Of a DNA stretch of 64,000 nt, positions 12,853 to 23,057 are shown one piece after another. The DNA is from Clitopilus passeckerianus (taxonomy: Eukaryota > Basidiomycota > Agaricomycetes > Agaricales > Entolomataceae): contig CALYLX010000153.1 in assembly GCA_944990035.1 (NCBI GenBank), positions 213,501 through 277,500 of the forward strand. Reading direction: 5' to 3'. A model generated the notes under the pieces. The model saw only the letters and a list, made by a program, of their open reading frames with translations, was not told the origin of the DNA and searched no databases. Position 1 is the first letter of the stretch. Each line of letters begins with the position of its first letter. A program made the position numbers and the translations under genes.

Positions 12853-13292
12853 ATGTTGATTAAGACTGGCTGGCTGTTGACCAAGGTGATGGGAGCGGGG
12901 AAGACGACTCATGGCCCAGCTACTGGCCACTTTGAGGTCGAGGTGAAGCGGAAGGATGATGCGACGAATCTTGGGAGCTTCACTTGGAGAAAGGTAATTC
13001 CGATCCAGTCCTCTTGTGCTTCCCGTTGTGCTGACTTCCGTTCTTTTAGTCTAGATTCTGGGGGCGGCTATTCGGTCAGACGCGTTATGTCTACATTTCA
13101 ATGTCACCTCTCTGCGGTCACTTGTACTACCGAGATGAATCCAATTATCATTTATTTCGAACATCAACAACATGGTGTGCATTGAGGGTATTCTACACGG
13201 CGTTCGACGAATCAGACCGACTCCGCTATATATGCGGAGACGCATTGGAACACACGAACCCCTTCCTTCCTATAAGCCAGCTCGGAGGCGTT
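12853..13292 (+). pseudogene. Two-exon coding fragment of unknown family
   Basis: Exon one (12853-12993) encodes MLIKTGWLLTKVMGAGK...FEVEVKRKDDATNLGSFTW and joins in phase, through a typical 56-bp intron, to an exon encoding SRFWGRLFGQTRYVYISM...CALRVFYTAFDESDRLRY and onward to a donor near 13292. Both exons have protein-like composition. I could not connect them upstream (a stop occurs in every tested join) or downstream, so this may be a remnant or a gene whose other exons I failed to place. It lies just before the broken NLR, and the two could have belonged to one locus. Confidence 0.4.
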
Positions 13293-13483
13293 GATCGGTA
13301 AGGATCTGGACATAGCCTGTCAGGGCTATTAACGTCAACCAACCATACTCTGAGAAATAGGCGCCAAAGTTCTCTCTTTTCTTAACTCCCTCATCACGAG
13401 CATACTATCCTATGTCATCTAATCCAGGTACGATGGTTGACCTTGAAATCCGCCGCAACAGCCACTGATCCTTGGATTAGGGG

Positions 13484-15080
13484 TGATAGCGACATTCAAC
13501 ACCAATACCATTTCGGCAGGAAATGATGTCCGAATGCACATCGGGAACGTGATCACTAATGTCTACTATGGATCTGAGGGCGACTCTTCAAGCTTTAGAC
13601 CCCAAGCCTCGGTGAGCTCTATGCTCCCGTGGAAATGAAAGATATCTAACCAACGGCATAGGGCTCTCGTGAATGAAATGGATCACCTCTTTCCTCCTCG
13701 TCCCGTCCATATTCTCGAACGTGATGCGCACCACGAAAGCATTGTTACCGCTCTGCTCCAATCTCCCAGTACCAGAATCGCAATTCTCGGGATGGGAGGG
13801 ATGGGGAAGACAAAATTGGCCTGCAGCGTCATGTGGGATCTTCGAATACTCGACACCTATCCTCAACGGCATTTCCTATGCTTCGAGGGTCTTACTACCA
13901 CTGACCTTGTCTACAATTCCCTCGCAAGTACCTTCACGATTCCTTCCGAGTCTCGTAAATCCGAAGCACAAATCCTGACGTCCATTAAATGTGACCTTGG
14001 GTAAGAAACGACCCGTATTTGCATCGATAACTTCGAAACGTTTTGGGAGGTGCCCGAGAATCACCGCAGTGCTAATGAGCTTCTGGGACATTTGTCGTCT
14101 CTCCCGTCACTTGGTTTACCGGTCACGCTTCGAGGCTCCCAAGAACCAGGGAATATCCGGTGGTTACGCCCATTGCAGCCATTAACACAGGGTGCATCGA
14201 ACGATCTCGTAAAAGTGATCGCTAGAGGGAAGGTGTTTGATATAGAGGATCGGGAAGCTCTCAATATCCTCTTGGAGGCCGTGGCAGGGATTCCACTCGC
14301 GGTGACCTTGATCGGAACTCTACTAAGGGATGAATCAGAGACTCCCATGTCTCTATGGCACCGCTGGAAGAGGGAAAGTGTCGACGTGATTGGTATGAAT
14401 GTACCAAACGATCGCCAATATCGACTGGATGTGTCCCTCAAAGTTTCCATTTTCGGTCCACGCATGATCGAAAGCTCACGAGAAGTCTTGGCCGCTATTA
14501 CGGTGTTACCGGGGGGACTATCGTCCGACGAGAGCTGTTGAACGAATTTCAAGCCCTCCTTCCTCCTACGATGACTTTGCGTAACTGCATCAGAGTTATT
14601 CGCGATGCATCACTCTACTCGTTGGGCGAGAAAACCTCCCCGAGTCGATTTCCAAATGCTTTCTCCAATTCGACATTTTTGCTTGAAGGCCCTACCTCTG
14701 TAATGCTTGACTGTCCAAATCCGCCGGCTTCGACCCCACCCCATAATATTCCCGTTTCACCACCTAGGTTACGAATCTTACATCTCACCTCGGCCTTTCA
14801 TCGAAATCGGAAAGCGCTACCTTTGGGGTGGCCCATGAGAAGAGCAATAGCCTCAACAAAGCCGTTCTGTGCTTTCGAGGAGCTACCTCGAACAAGTATC
14901 TGTCGATGTCTCGGTGCAGAAAGCCAGGGACGAGCTTGCAAATTTGCTCTCAAAGCTTCATCCTGAGGCAGAGAAGGACCATGCTGATTCTGGGTATGAA
15001 CTCGCAAGTCATGCGCTTCACAGGAAATTGATCCACGGTAAAGGTTTGTTTGTACGTATCGTTGTTCTTAGAGATTAGGA
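13484..15080 (+). pseudogene. NB-ARC NLR (STAND NTPase) pseudogene
   Basis: The segments resemble a mushroom NLR. A short N-terminal stretch (GNVITNVYYGS) is followed by an NB-ARC domain with an intact P-loop (GMGGMGKTKLA, about 13789), a kinase-2-like CIDNFETFWEVPE (about 14019), and a GLPL-like AGIPLAVTLIG (about 14286). After these come NCIRVIRDASLYSLG and LSPIRHFCLK motifs. The reading frame is broken: an in-frame TAA at 14002-14004 interrupts a frame that continues on both sides, and the frame shifts near 14530 and again near 14620. The first junction (about 13611/13660) is also out of phase. NLRs of this type sense non-self or damage in fungi and usually end in repeats; here only a helical piece near 14870-15045 remains. 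It is most likely non-functional. Confidence 0.7.
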
Positions 15081-15993
15081 AGCACTTTCCTGAGTCGGAG
15101 ATGGCTGATTGTACCGATAGCTGTGGACATATTCTCTTCAACTTGATGGATCTATTGCAGTACCAATAAGGGGGAATATTTTGAGGGTACAGCTCAGTTG
15201 TCTCGGCATGCTCATCGTTCTGAAGCTCTTCCATAGTTGGCGGTTTCTGCTGGGCCATCTCCGCATACCCTCACTCCCGTCATGACTGCAATGAACCTTC
15301 ATCAAGGCTTGCTGAAGTGTGAGATGGCTCGAGCTCGAATGCGTTTGCCCATCCAGGCACGCTCCGGATTTTGCCGTAACCCAGTTGGCCCTGTGTTTCG
15401 ACCTCGAGCCACTCTTTCTCTTTCTGCATCCACACTCGAGATCTCATCGGCATAGAATGACGTGACGCTCCATCCAGTAATACTGAGGGATAATTATTGA
15501 GGAAGTTCCAGTCAGTTCCTAGTTATATCGGTCGCAGAATCTTCCTCAGATTCATATGACTTGAGTCTGCACCGTGGCAATGAACTGAAATGATCTTCGT
15601 CGGCCGATCACCTCTGTGTTGGTAGCATTGGGCGATTTCCAAAACATTTACACCCATTGGGATTCCTAGCATTCAAACAAGCGGCCATCTGGACTAAAAC
15701 CCTTGAAACAATATCAAGTACCTGGCCAGTCTAAATTCCTAGGTGCAAAAGGCCGCGCTTCTGGTAGCGTGGCATAATCACAGGATAAAGCCTGGGCCTG
15801 ATGAAGCGTAACAACCTTCTCAGACCAGGGTCCTGTCGGCCTTAACTTTATGATTGAAATTGAATTCAACCCCTTTCTTTCTTGCTCGCAGATCTTCAGT
15901 GTCGTCGAGGACATATAAAACGGTGACCTGCGAACGCCGTACAGTGCCCATGCATGTTCTCCCACTCCGCCTCGCCGCCCCACCGAGGTTCGT
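15081..15993. other. Intergenic; nothing clear
   Basis: No convincing gene. The left part may hold more decayed NLR repeats, but no TPR pattern could be followed. The right part should contain the promoter of the 7TM gene; a TATAAA is present at about 15914-15919. Confidence 0.3.
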
Positions 15994-17612
15994 ATGATAA
16001 TTGATCCAAATGACTTCGGTGCAGTCACTGCTTCTGCTCATCATTTGTAAGTCGTGGTTTCTTCGTCGCTCGCATGGTTTTGGGCCTCACCAGATTTTTG
16101 GGGCGAATAGGCGATTGAATAAATATTTTCAAGTTGCTTCGTTCGTTATTCTGATATATGACCACGGTCTGTCTTCATCTTCTTTCAAGTCCTGAGGGTG
16201 TTTGACGACCTTCATAATAGCCATCACCCTATCCCAAGAGGTACGCGTCCTTTCATATTCCATCTCGGCATTGCCTGAGCTTCCCAGGTCGAACGGGTCT
16301 GGAAGAACAGGATGACTGGAGTCACCGTTCTGTTCTTCATTAATCGGTATATCTCGCCTCTACTCGTCATTGTGGATTTGGTAGGTAAGTCCTTCCGGCG
16401 AATTTTTAGCTTAAAACCTAATGGATGAGGAAAGCTTGGAATGATCCCCGCTTCACGGGAAACGTGAGTATCAACCACTTGGGTCTTGGAATTCTAATGG
16501 ATGATTGCCTTTTAGATGTAATGCTTTCCCCTCTTATCACCCAGTGGCTCGAAATATCTGACGACTCCCACAGCTGCACCCGCTTCGTCAGATTCGAAGG
16601 ATTCGCAGCAATCGGTGTCATCGCTGGTGAGTAGATCATCACACTCTCCATTCATCATGACGCTCAACACCCTTGCAGTTGGCGAATGTAGGTCCCGTAT
16701 CTCCGTCGTTGTCACCCGAGCTTACACCTCAGAAAACGTTCAGTGACCATGATACTTCGTGTCGTCGCATTCTATAACGGAGCATACACCATAATCATTC
16801 TCCTTCTTACCCTTTGGGTTGCGCAAATCTGCATCTCGGTTGTAGGGTTCTCTGGTGGTTTTGGTGAGTTTGACAGCTGGCGAAGATCCTCCAGGGTTGA
16901 TTATTTGCTTAGCTGCTGAATGGCCTCCGAGTCGCCCAGAACTCGTAGGTGAGGATTCCAGTCCTTGTACACCTTAACCTTTTTACCTAAGCGTGCCGTA
17001 GGCTGTATCCTTGTAGGAGATGGCCCTCTTTTCGGTATGTGAGGACGTACTATTTCTGTGCCTGTGTATTGAATTTTACCCCGCGGTTCCAGCATTGAGC
17101 TGGATATCTGCTCTCATATCCAACACGACCACGTTCCTACTGATTCTTTACCAATCGGGCGGGAAATTCTTCTCTGGAAACCGCACACCGTAAGTACGAG
17201 CTATCCATTCATTCGTTGAGGGGGATCGCTTAAACCCGAATTGCAGGATCCTACACGTATTCATGCGTGACGGTGCTATGTATTTCACAGTTGTGTTCAT
17301 AGCCAACGCAGCGAACACTCTGAACTACTTCGTAAGTGTCCTCGCCTTTGTTATATCCCATACCCCAAACCAAGCCCAAAACGTCCTTCCTAGCTCGTCG
17401 CGCCGGATCTCAAAGCTCTCATCGCACCAGTTACCGCCGTAATTACGTCAATCATGGTCTCTCGACTGGTACTGAACCTCCGTTCGGTGTCGGCGTCAAG
17501 ATTCACAACTAGTTATTGGAATGGACGCCAGACTCTGCCGCTGAGCTTTTTTCATAAAACATTTGGGGACATTGGACTGGAATGTGGCTTAGTTCCAGGG
17601 GAGCCGAGGTAA
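15994..17612 (+). CDS. DUF6533-type seven-transmembrane protein
   Basis: A twelve-exon model gives about 346 aa. The N-terminal region (NKYFQVASFVILIYDH ... ITLSQEVERVW ... FFINRYISPLLVIVDLV) has the signature of the basidiomycete DUF6533 membrane family. Helices follow around MILRVVAFYNG, TIIILLLTLWVAQICISVVGF, FALSWISALISNTTTFLLILY and YFTVVFIANAANTLNYF. The C-terminus (SIMVSRLVLNLRSVSASRF) matches the usual end of the family. Introns are 44-66 bp and most are phase 1. Exon 6 (16679-16687) is only 9 nt. A 52-bp intron-like segment (16464-16515, GTGAGT...TTTAG) would shift the frame if removed but is open if retained, adding about 17 residues, so this joint is uncertain. The role of the family is unknown; a plasma-membrane receptor-like function is only inferred. 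Confidence 0.75.
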
Positions 17613-19070
17613 ATTTCAACAAAGGGTGTCATTTGTTACAATCGGTACTAGTAGTGGAATAGCGACGTAATGGGGAGCCTGAACAAGAATATAGTATATG
17701 TAGAGTCAATCTATTCAATCTGATCAAGTCACGAATGGATGCTCGAGAAAGGTATGCCCGTGTAAGGAAATAGCAAAGCAACGGACCAGACAGGGTTGCC
17801 ATTCGGCAGGACTGATAATCAACAGGGGGCACAAGCGCCGAGGCGCCTAAGAAATCTTGCCAATTTAGGGTGATTTCGATTAGTCACCAAGACTCTTGTA
17901 TGATAGCGGCGTGCGAACCAAACAAGTGGTCAACTCGAGTCCCTTGCCTTTCAGAATTTCGAAACTGTATCCACCTTCTTGGTGGAAATTGCCCATGGGT
18001 TATGGTGACATTCAAAAACATGTCTCCCATTGATTTTAGGTCACTCGTAAGCTCATAAAACAACTATTTTGAATGGTGGAGCATAAGACCAACTTGTAAG
18101 TTCTCTCCGTCCGACTTCCTGGTTTTCATCTCCTTACGCTTCCTTAAAGAGTCTATTGGCCATCTCTCAAGGGTCGGTTATCTCCTGGTGCTAGGCCTAC
18201 CGGTATCCAACTCGAACCATATGCTGGTGCAACTTGCACCTCCCGGATTTATTCCTCGCCCCGGCTATTTGCCGGTATAAATCCTGGCCAAAACGGCGTT
18301 CACCTTTCGAGCATCAGCTCATGACTCAAGAAGGTCAATCAGACCGGTGCATCTGCGGGACATTCTTAACAGAACCCAAGCCAATGAAATCACCATCAAC
18401 TACAGAGTGCCTATTTGGAATCGTCTCCTTGCATCATGTTGATTTTGAATCTCTGATGCTTCTCGGATTCGATTCAATTCATTCGAACGCCTTCAAGGAG
18501 GCCCAGGCAAGTTCGGTCCCGCATGTAGCAGCTTTCTCTCCTTTGACCTTGTTGAATCCAGCCAGATTTCGCGATTCTATCTCCTCAGTTTCCAACGCGA
18601 CTATGAGTCCGGAAATATGCCGCTCATTTACGCCCCAGGCTCATGACATATCTGTGCCATCCTAGCCGGCGGGGAAAGCAAAACATCGAGGATTATCAGG
18701 GATTATCTTCAGCAGGGTGCTTAACGCACGATGACATCTTCCATACCTCGGCATATCCCCCATCATCTGATTCGGCTTGCTTCTTCCTCGTGATGCATAT
18801 TGCCTTGTGGAGTCACCTCGAAATCACATCACCAAGCCGTACCAACGCAAAAATAAGCTATACCCTCGATGTTTACGCCGCACCACGACGCCAATGCTAC
18901 GGTCCACCTGTCTCCACTCTGCACAATGTGTTTGAAATTTGTTCCACATGCTCCGACCTCATGATATATTCGTCGAATTGCACCCATCGAAGGCACAACG
19001 GACATACCAGTAAGCATTGCGTCGTCTTCCCGAATACCTCGTGCCTCACACCATCCAACTTAGGTTTCCG
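17613..19070. other. Intergenic, 1.5 kb without a recognised gene
   Basis: A 143-codon open frame lies at 18234-18665 on the plus strand but has no splice context or recognisable motif, and its composition is not convincing. Nothing else was seen. Confidence 0.35.
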
Positions 19071-19076
19071 TATAAA
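19071..19076 (+). promoter_or_regulatory. TATA box of the secreted Asp-box enzyme gene
   Basis: TATAAA lies 48 bp before the start codon, a usual spacing for a fungal core promoter with a short 5' leader. Confidence 0.55.
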
Positions 19077-19123
19077 ATCGAGTTCCGCCTTTCCTTGAAA
19101 CCACACACTCGCCTCTGCAAACG

Positions 19124-20423
19124 ATGAGGATCTTTGGTCTCATTACCACTCTGCTCACCATCTCTTCGACGGTTTTCGCGGCTAGCCTTAGCCGTCGAGC
19201 TCCGTTGAACCCCAGCGTCAATGGAAACGCCGTTCAGGTCAATCCAGGTGCAGGTGGTACCTATCCCAGATTGACGAACCTCAAAGATGGTTCTATACTC
19301 GCCGTAAGGGTGTTTCGTTCTTGATTTTCGGCCGTACACTAAAGACATCTATCAGGTTGTAACTGCCTTCAGCGGTGCTAACCACATCCTCACTATTACC
19401 CGTTCCACTGACGGAGGCAACTCCTTCCAACCTTGGGGTACCGTCGCTACCGGTACCAACGATCTCGACAATGGAAACCTCGTCCAACTTCCCAATGGCG
19501 ACATCGTCTGCACTTTCAGGAATAACGACAAGAACGGAAACACCTACACCTTCTACCGTATCACTGCTTGCATCTCTCATGACAACGGACGCACCTGGAG
19601 CTTCCTCAGCCAAGTTGATCAGAGGGGCGCCAATGGTGTAAATGGTCTCTGGGTTCGTCCTCACAATCTCTCATCTTGGCAACAGTCGCTGATATTGCTT
19701 TACAGGAACCATTCGGTCGTGTCGCGAGGTCTGGTGCTCTTCAAATCTACTACGCCGCAGAGAACAACGGCGGTGACCAAGATATCCTCATGCGTTCCTC
19801 CGGCGATGGTGGCAAGACCTGGGGAGGAATCATTACTGTCGCTGGAGCTGGGACTACCGGACGTGATGGCATGCCTGGATGTGCCGACTTCAATGCCAAT
19901 GGTCAAAACAAGGTTATGTGCGTCTTCGAGACGACGGAGGGCTCTAACCGATTCACCGTAAAGAGCGTTGTTTCGAACGATGACGGTAATACTTGGGGTG
20001 GACGAGCACAAGTATATGTCCCGACTGGCACTAACAACAATGGTATGTGCTTCCTCACCCGGGTAATGAACTATAATAACAATATTTCGATTCTTTTAGC
20101 TGGTGCCCCACAGCTCGTTGCTACGACTAACGGCGCCCTCGTCGCATCTTTTATGACCGACGAAGACACTTCTCTTCACCAATGGTACGTCTAGCGTCAC
20201 CGTTCTCTCGCCTCATCCGTCTGAGCTCATCATGTGTAGGGTCAACGGTGCAAGCATGAAGATCGTCACTTCTGGCTTCAGTGATCCGGCTGGATGGGGA
20301 CGCAAGGTCACCGTATCAGGTGTTCAGTCTAACTGGCCCGGTCTCTTGGCGAAGAAGGATGGTTCCGCGCTTGGATGCGCAGATAACGGAGGCGCAGTCT
20401 GCCACCAGATTAACTTCTCCTAG
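19124..20423 (+). CDS. Secreted BNR/Asp-box glycosidase, GH93-like
   Basis: Five exons (19124-19303, 19356-19637, 19706-20042, 20100-20184, 20240-20423) in perfect phase give 355 aa. Residues 1-20 form a signal peptide (MRIFGLITTLLTISSTVFAA) followed by a dibasic SRR. The body contains four Asp-box motifs of the S-x-D-x-G-x-T/S-W/F type: STDGGNSF, SHDNGRTW, SGDGGKTW and SNDDGNTW. These mark the blades of a sialidase-like beta-propeller. Length, the NGEPFGR segment and the extracellular signal fit family 93 exo-arabinanases of fungi, which release arabinobiose from plant arabinan; a sialidase or another propeller enzyme is possible. No C-terminal anchor. The start is fixed by the signal peptide and the TATA box. 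Confidence 0.85.
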
Positions 20424-20599
20424 GTACTCTACTGAGAATTCATATACCTACTCTGGACAAAACGCTATTGGTTTTGATATCTGCTCGAATATGAGATGCC
20501 GACTGTTCTTCCATAGAACCCGATGAATTGAATGTCATCAAAATAGACTTCTTCCCGGCACGAAGGAATATTGATCCACTGAACCTATGACGCATTTCG

Positions 20600-23055
20600 T
20601 ACAGTCACATCACGGCTGCGTTGTCGGTGCGGTACCGCCTGAGATTCACTTGGATGAATCGATATAGAGCACCATGCGGACATTTATAGTTCGGAGATCC
20701 GGTTAACCTTACAGTTAACATCCAATGGAAATCCATCGAAAGACAAATATCCCCTCCTCATCTTATTGGTTCTCTTTCGGGCACAACAGCGCGGGACACA
20801 ATCCTTGCGTCATCTCATTCTGCATAGACAATTCGATATGGCGCCAGTACGGGGGAGTTCGTATTCTCCTTACCTGTAACATATCTGGACTGGAATTGGT
20901 ACGTGGCTCGTACTTTTGAGTCCGTATGTATGAATCAGACAGACGATCTGCAGTACCTGGCCGACAATCCAAACCTCCTCCTCCCAGCAAACATTCCAGT
21001 ACTCGCCAATTCCTCCCGTCGAGCCAGGGCTTGGAGGCGAAGGAGAGGAATACCAGAAAGTGTCCAAGGTGATCCTCGTATCGCCACCGCGGACGAATCT
21101 GGGTATTTCACTATCCTCCTTCGGTACAATATCATCCCTGGAGGCCCTGTGTCCCTTCTTCCACTGGCTGATAACGAGCTCTCCCACGGAAGGCTAAACG
21201 TCGTGCTTGATCAATGCTGCCCCTACATCCCGAATCGCGATACAGTGAGCTTCAAAGTAGAAAACAGCATCTACTCGCACGCTCGGCGTGAATGCTGTCC
21301 GAACCCATCATACCTCACCACATTCATTCTCCCAGTGAAGCCTATATATCAGCCAAATACAAAGATACTTCCTCCTTCCACAATTCGTCTCATTGGGGAA
21401 TACGTTGTACAGGATGAAAGGAACACCCCGGGTGCCGTGTCTACGCTTCTCTCACTAGCATATCTCCATCCTTCCTGGCGCTCGGTTGTCTCAATATACC
21501 TCTCTGGGATTGGACACGGTCAACACATACGAAGTGTTGAGAGTATCAAGAAGACTCTTGAGCTTTATCCCGAAGGCGTTAACTTAGTGAAAACCCTGCT
21601 ACAAAGAGATTTTGATAGGTTCAATAGTGCGAAAGCTACTAATGGATTCTTGTGGATGGCTTCGAGGTGTGGAAGGCATCTGAGAAAGCTCCATATCGAC
21701 CACACCGTGTTCTGGAAACTGGAGCGTAAGCTGGGAGCGATGCAGAATTTGGAGGAGTTGGTGATAGAATCTCCACTTGGGAAGAGGCTGAAGAGAGGTA
21801 CGAAGGGGAGGCTGCCGAGTTTGAGGGAGATACAGACGGCGATCACCGGAAATACGAGGTTGAGACTGTTAGATATTCATTATTGGCAGGAGTCGACGTG
21901 AGAAAACCTTTTTCTGCACCGCTGTGCCTTTTGACGCCCAACTATTTCGGTTTCAGGGAGCCTCCATCATTCATCGTGCCGACTTATACCTTGACATCTC
22001 TTAGCCTTCACTCGGGTACCGTCTCTCTCTCTGAGCTATCCTCCTTCCTACCTCCATCCTCATCCGGATCCGAGCTTCGAACCCTCGTCCTGGACTGGGT
22101 AGAAGGGCTCAGTGCCCCAGATATCCGCTACATATTGGATCAAGCGGGGTATGGCTTGACGAGCTTAAGGATTGGTCCATTCGATTATAAAGTTTACGGA
22201 GAAGCTGGAGAAGACGACGAATGGACCAGGACATGGACCAGGAAATGGTGCCTGTATCGGGATTACGAGGCATTCAAACAGTCTACGATTTTCCCTCATC
22301 CGCATTTGCTGCAGCCCAAGAATGAAAGACCGTGGCTGTATTTCAATCGCGGGCGGAAGTGAGGTGTAGGGGATATTTAATGATAGGGTGTGGTGTATTA
22401 CTAGATAAGGGCGGGTTATATAATGACGCTGATGTAGGAGGTGCGGGGGGGATTAGGGTAGTAGAGTAGAGTATAGGGCAAGAACGACGAAGGCTGAAAT
22501 CATAGTTAGAACCTCCTCATATACTGCGAGTGGGGGTTGTAGGCCGTAGGAGGGAACTATGATCGAAATCATGTATCCTACTATCAATGGGAGTAGAATA
22601 TGTCAGAGATGTCCGACTTTCAAGCAGAGATCTGAGTGTGGTAAGGTCGGGGTCAAGCATGCCTTCGAACCATACAATTTGGAAATCGCTGTCAACTCCC
22701 TAAGACCGGCGTCATCGGCATTCGGTCCTGACGCCTGGACAGCGAGTTGGACACTGACAGATGGGAAGTCCTGGAGACTACCCAGGAAGCCACGAGTCTG
22801 CTGCGTGGTGGACGGTAGTACTACTAATTGTCCATCCTTGTCGGATAATAGAGTGCATCAAGTGGTTGTTGTAGAGAATGGATTAGACCTCCTCCAGATT
22901 CAGAGATAGCAAGAAACAGATTATAGCAAGGAAAGGGATGATAGACATAGGGGGATCACAGGCTGTGTATTAGCTGTGTAGCATGGTATCGGGGATGGGA
23001 TCGACCTGAGGAAACCAGAGAGGCACGTAGGCAAGGGTCCCAGCACAGCACGGGA
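20600..23055 (+). repeat. Tandem segmental duplication, unit 1
   Basis: This ~2.5 kb unit carries an F-box-like gene and its flanks. It is repeated immediately downstream at 23058-25555. The left edges share GGTACCGCCTGAGATTCACT and a 55-nt identical block (20824-20878 versus 23298-23352). The right edges share GAGGCACGTAGGCAAGGGTC (about 23019 and 25500). Non-coding flanks are diverged but alignable by eye, so the duplication is not recent. Confidence 0.8.
20930..22362 (+). CDS. F-box-like / LRR-like protein, tandem copy 1
   Basis: Two exons (20930-21897, 21957-22362) give about 457 aa from the ATG at 20930. Around 21375-21510 the protein reads ILPPSTIRLIGEYVVQDERN ... LAYLHPSWRSVVSIYL, a weak F-box-like helix set (L-P-x-x-I-x-x-I...S-x-W). 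The C-terminal half has leucine-spaced segments (GRHLRKLHIDHTVF, MQNLEELVIES, GNTRLRLLDIHY, TLTSLSLHSGTVSLSELSSF), as in LRR-type F-box proteins. Such proteins normally act as substrate adaptors of SCF ubiquitin ligases. The start is uncertain: an upstream ATG at 20838, conserved in copy 2, opens a 13-codon frame but no in-phase splice to this exon was found here. The intron near the 3' end is at the identical place in copy 2. Confidence 0.65.
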
Positions 23056-23057
23056 AC

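Noticed and set aside
16464..16515. Calling this GTGAGT...TAG segment an intron of the 7TM gene
   Set aside because: Removal shifts the frame, so it was left in the coding model and reported as an uncertainty.
18234..18665. 143-codon open frame on the plus strand
   Set aside because: No motif, no promoter or splice context, and overlapping open frames of similar quality; treated as chance.
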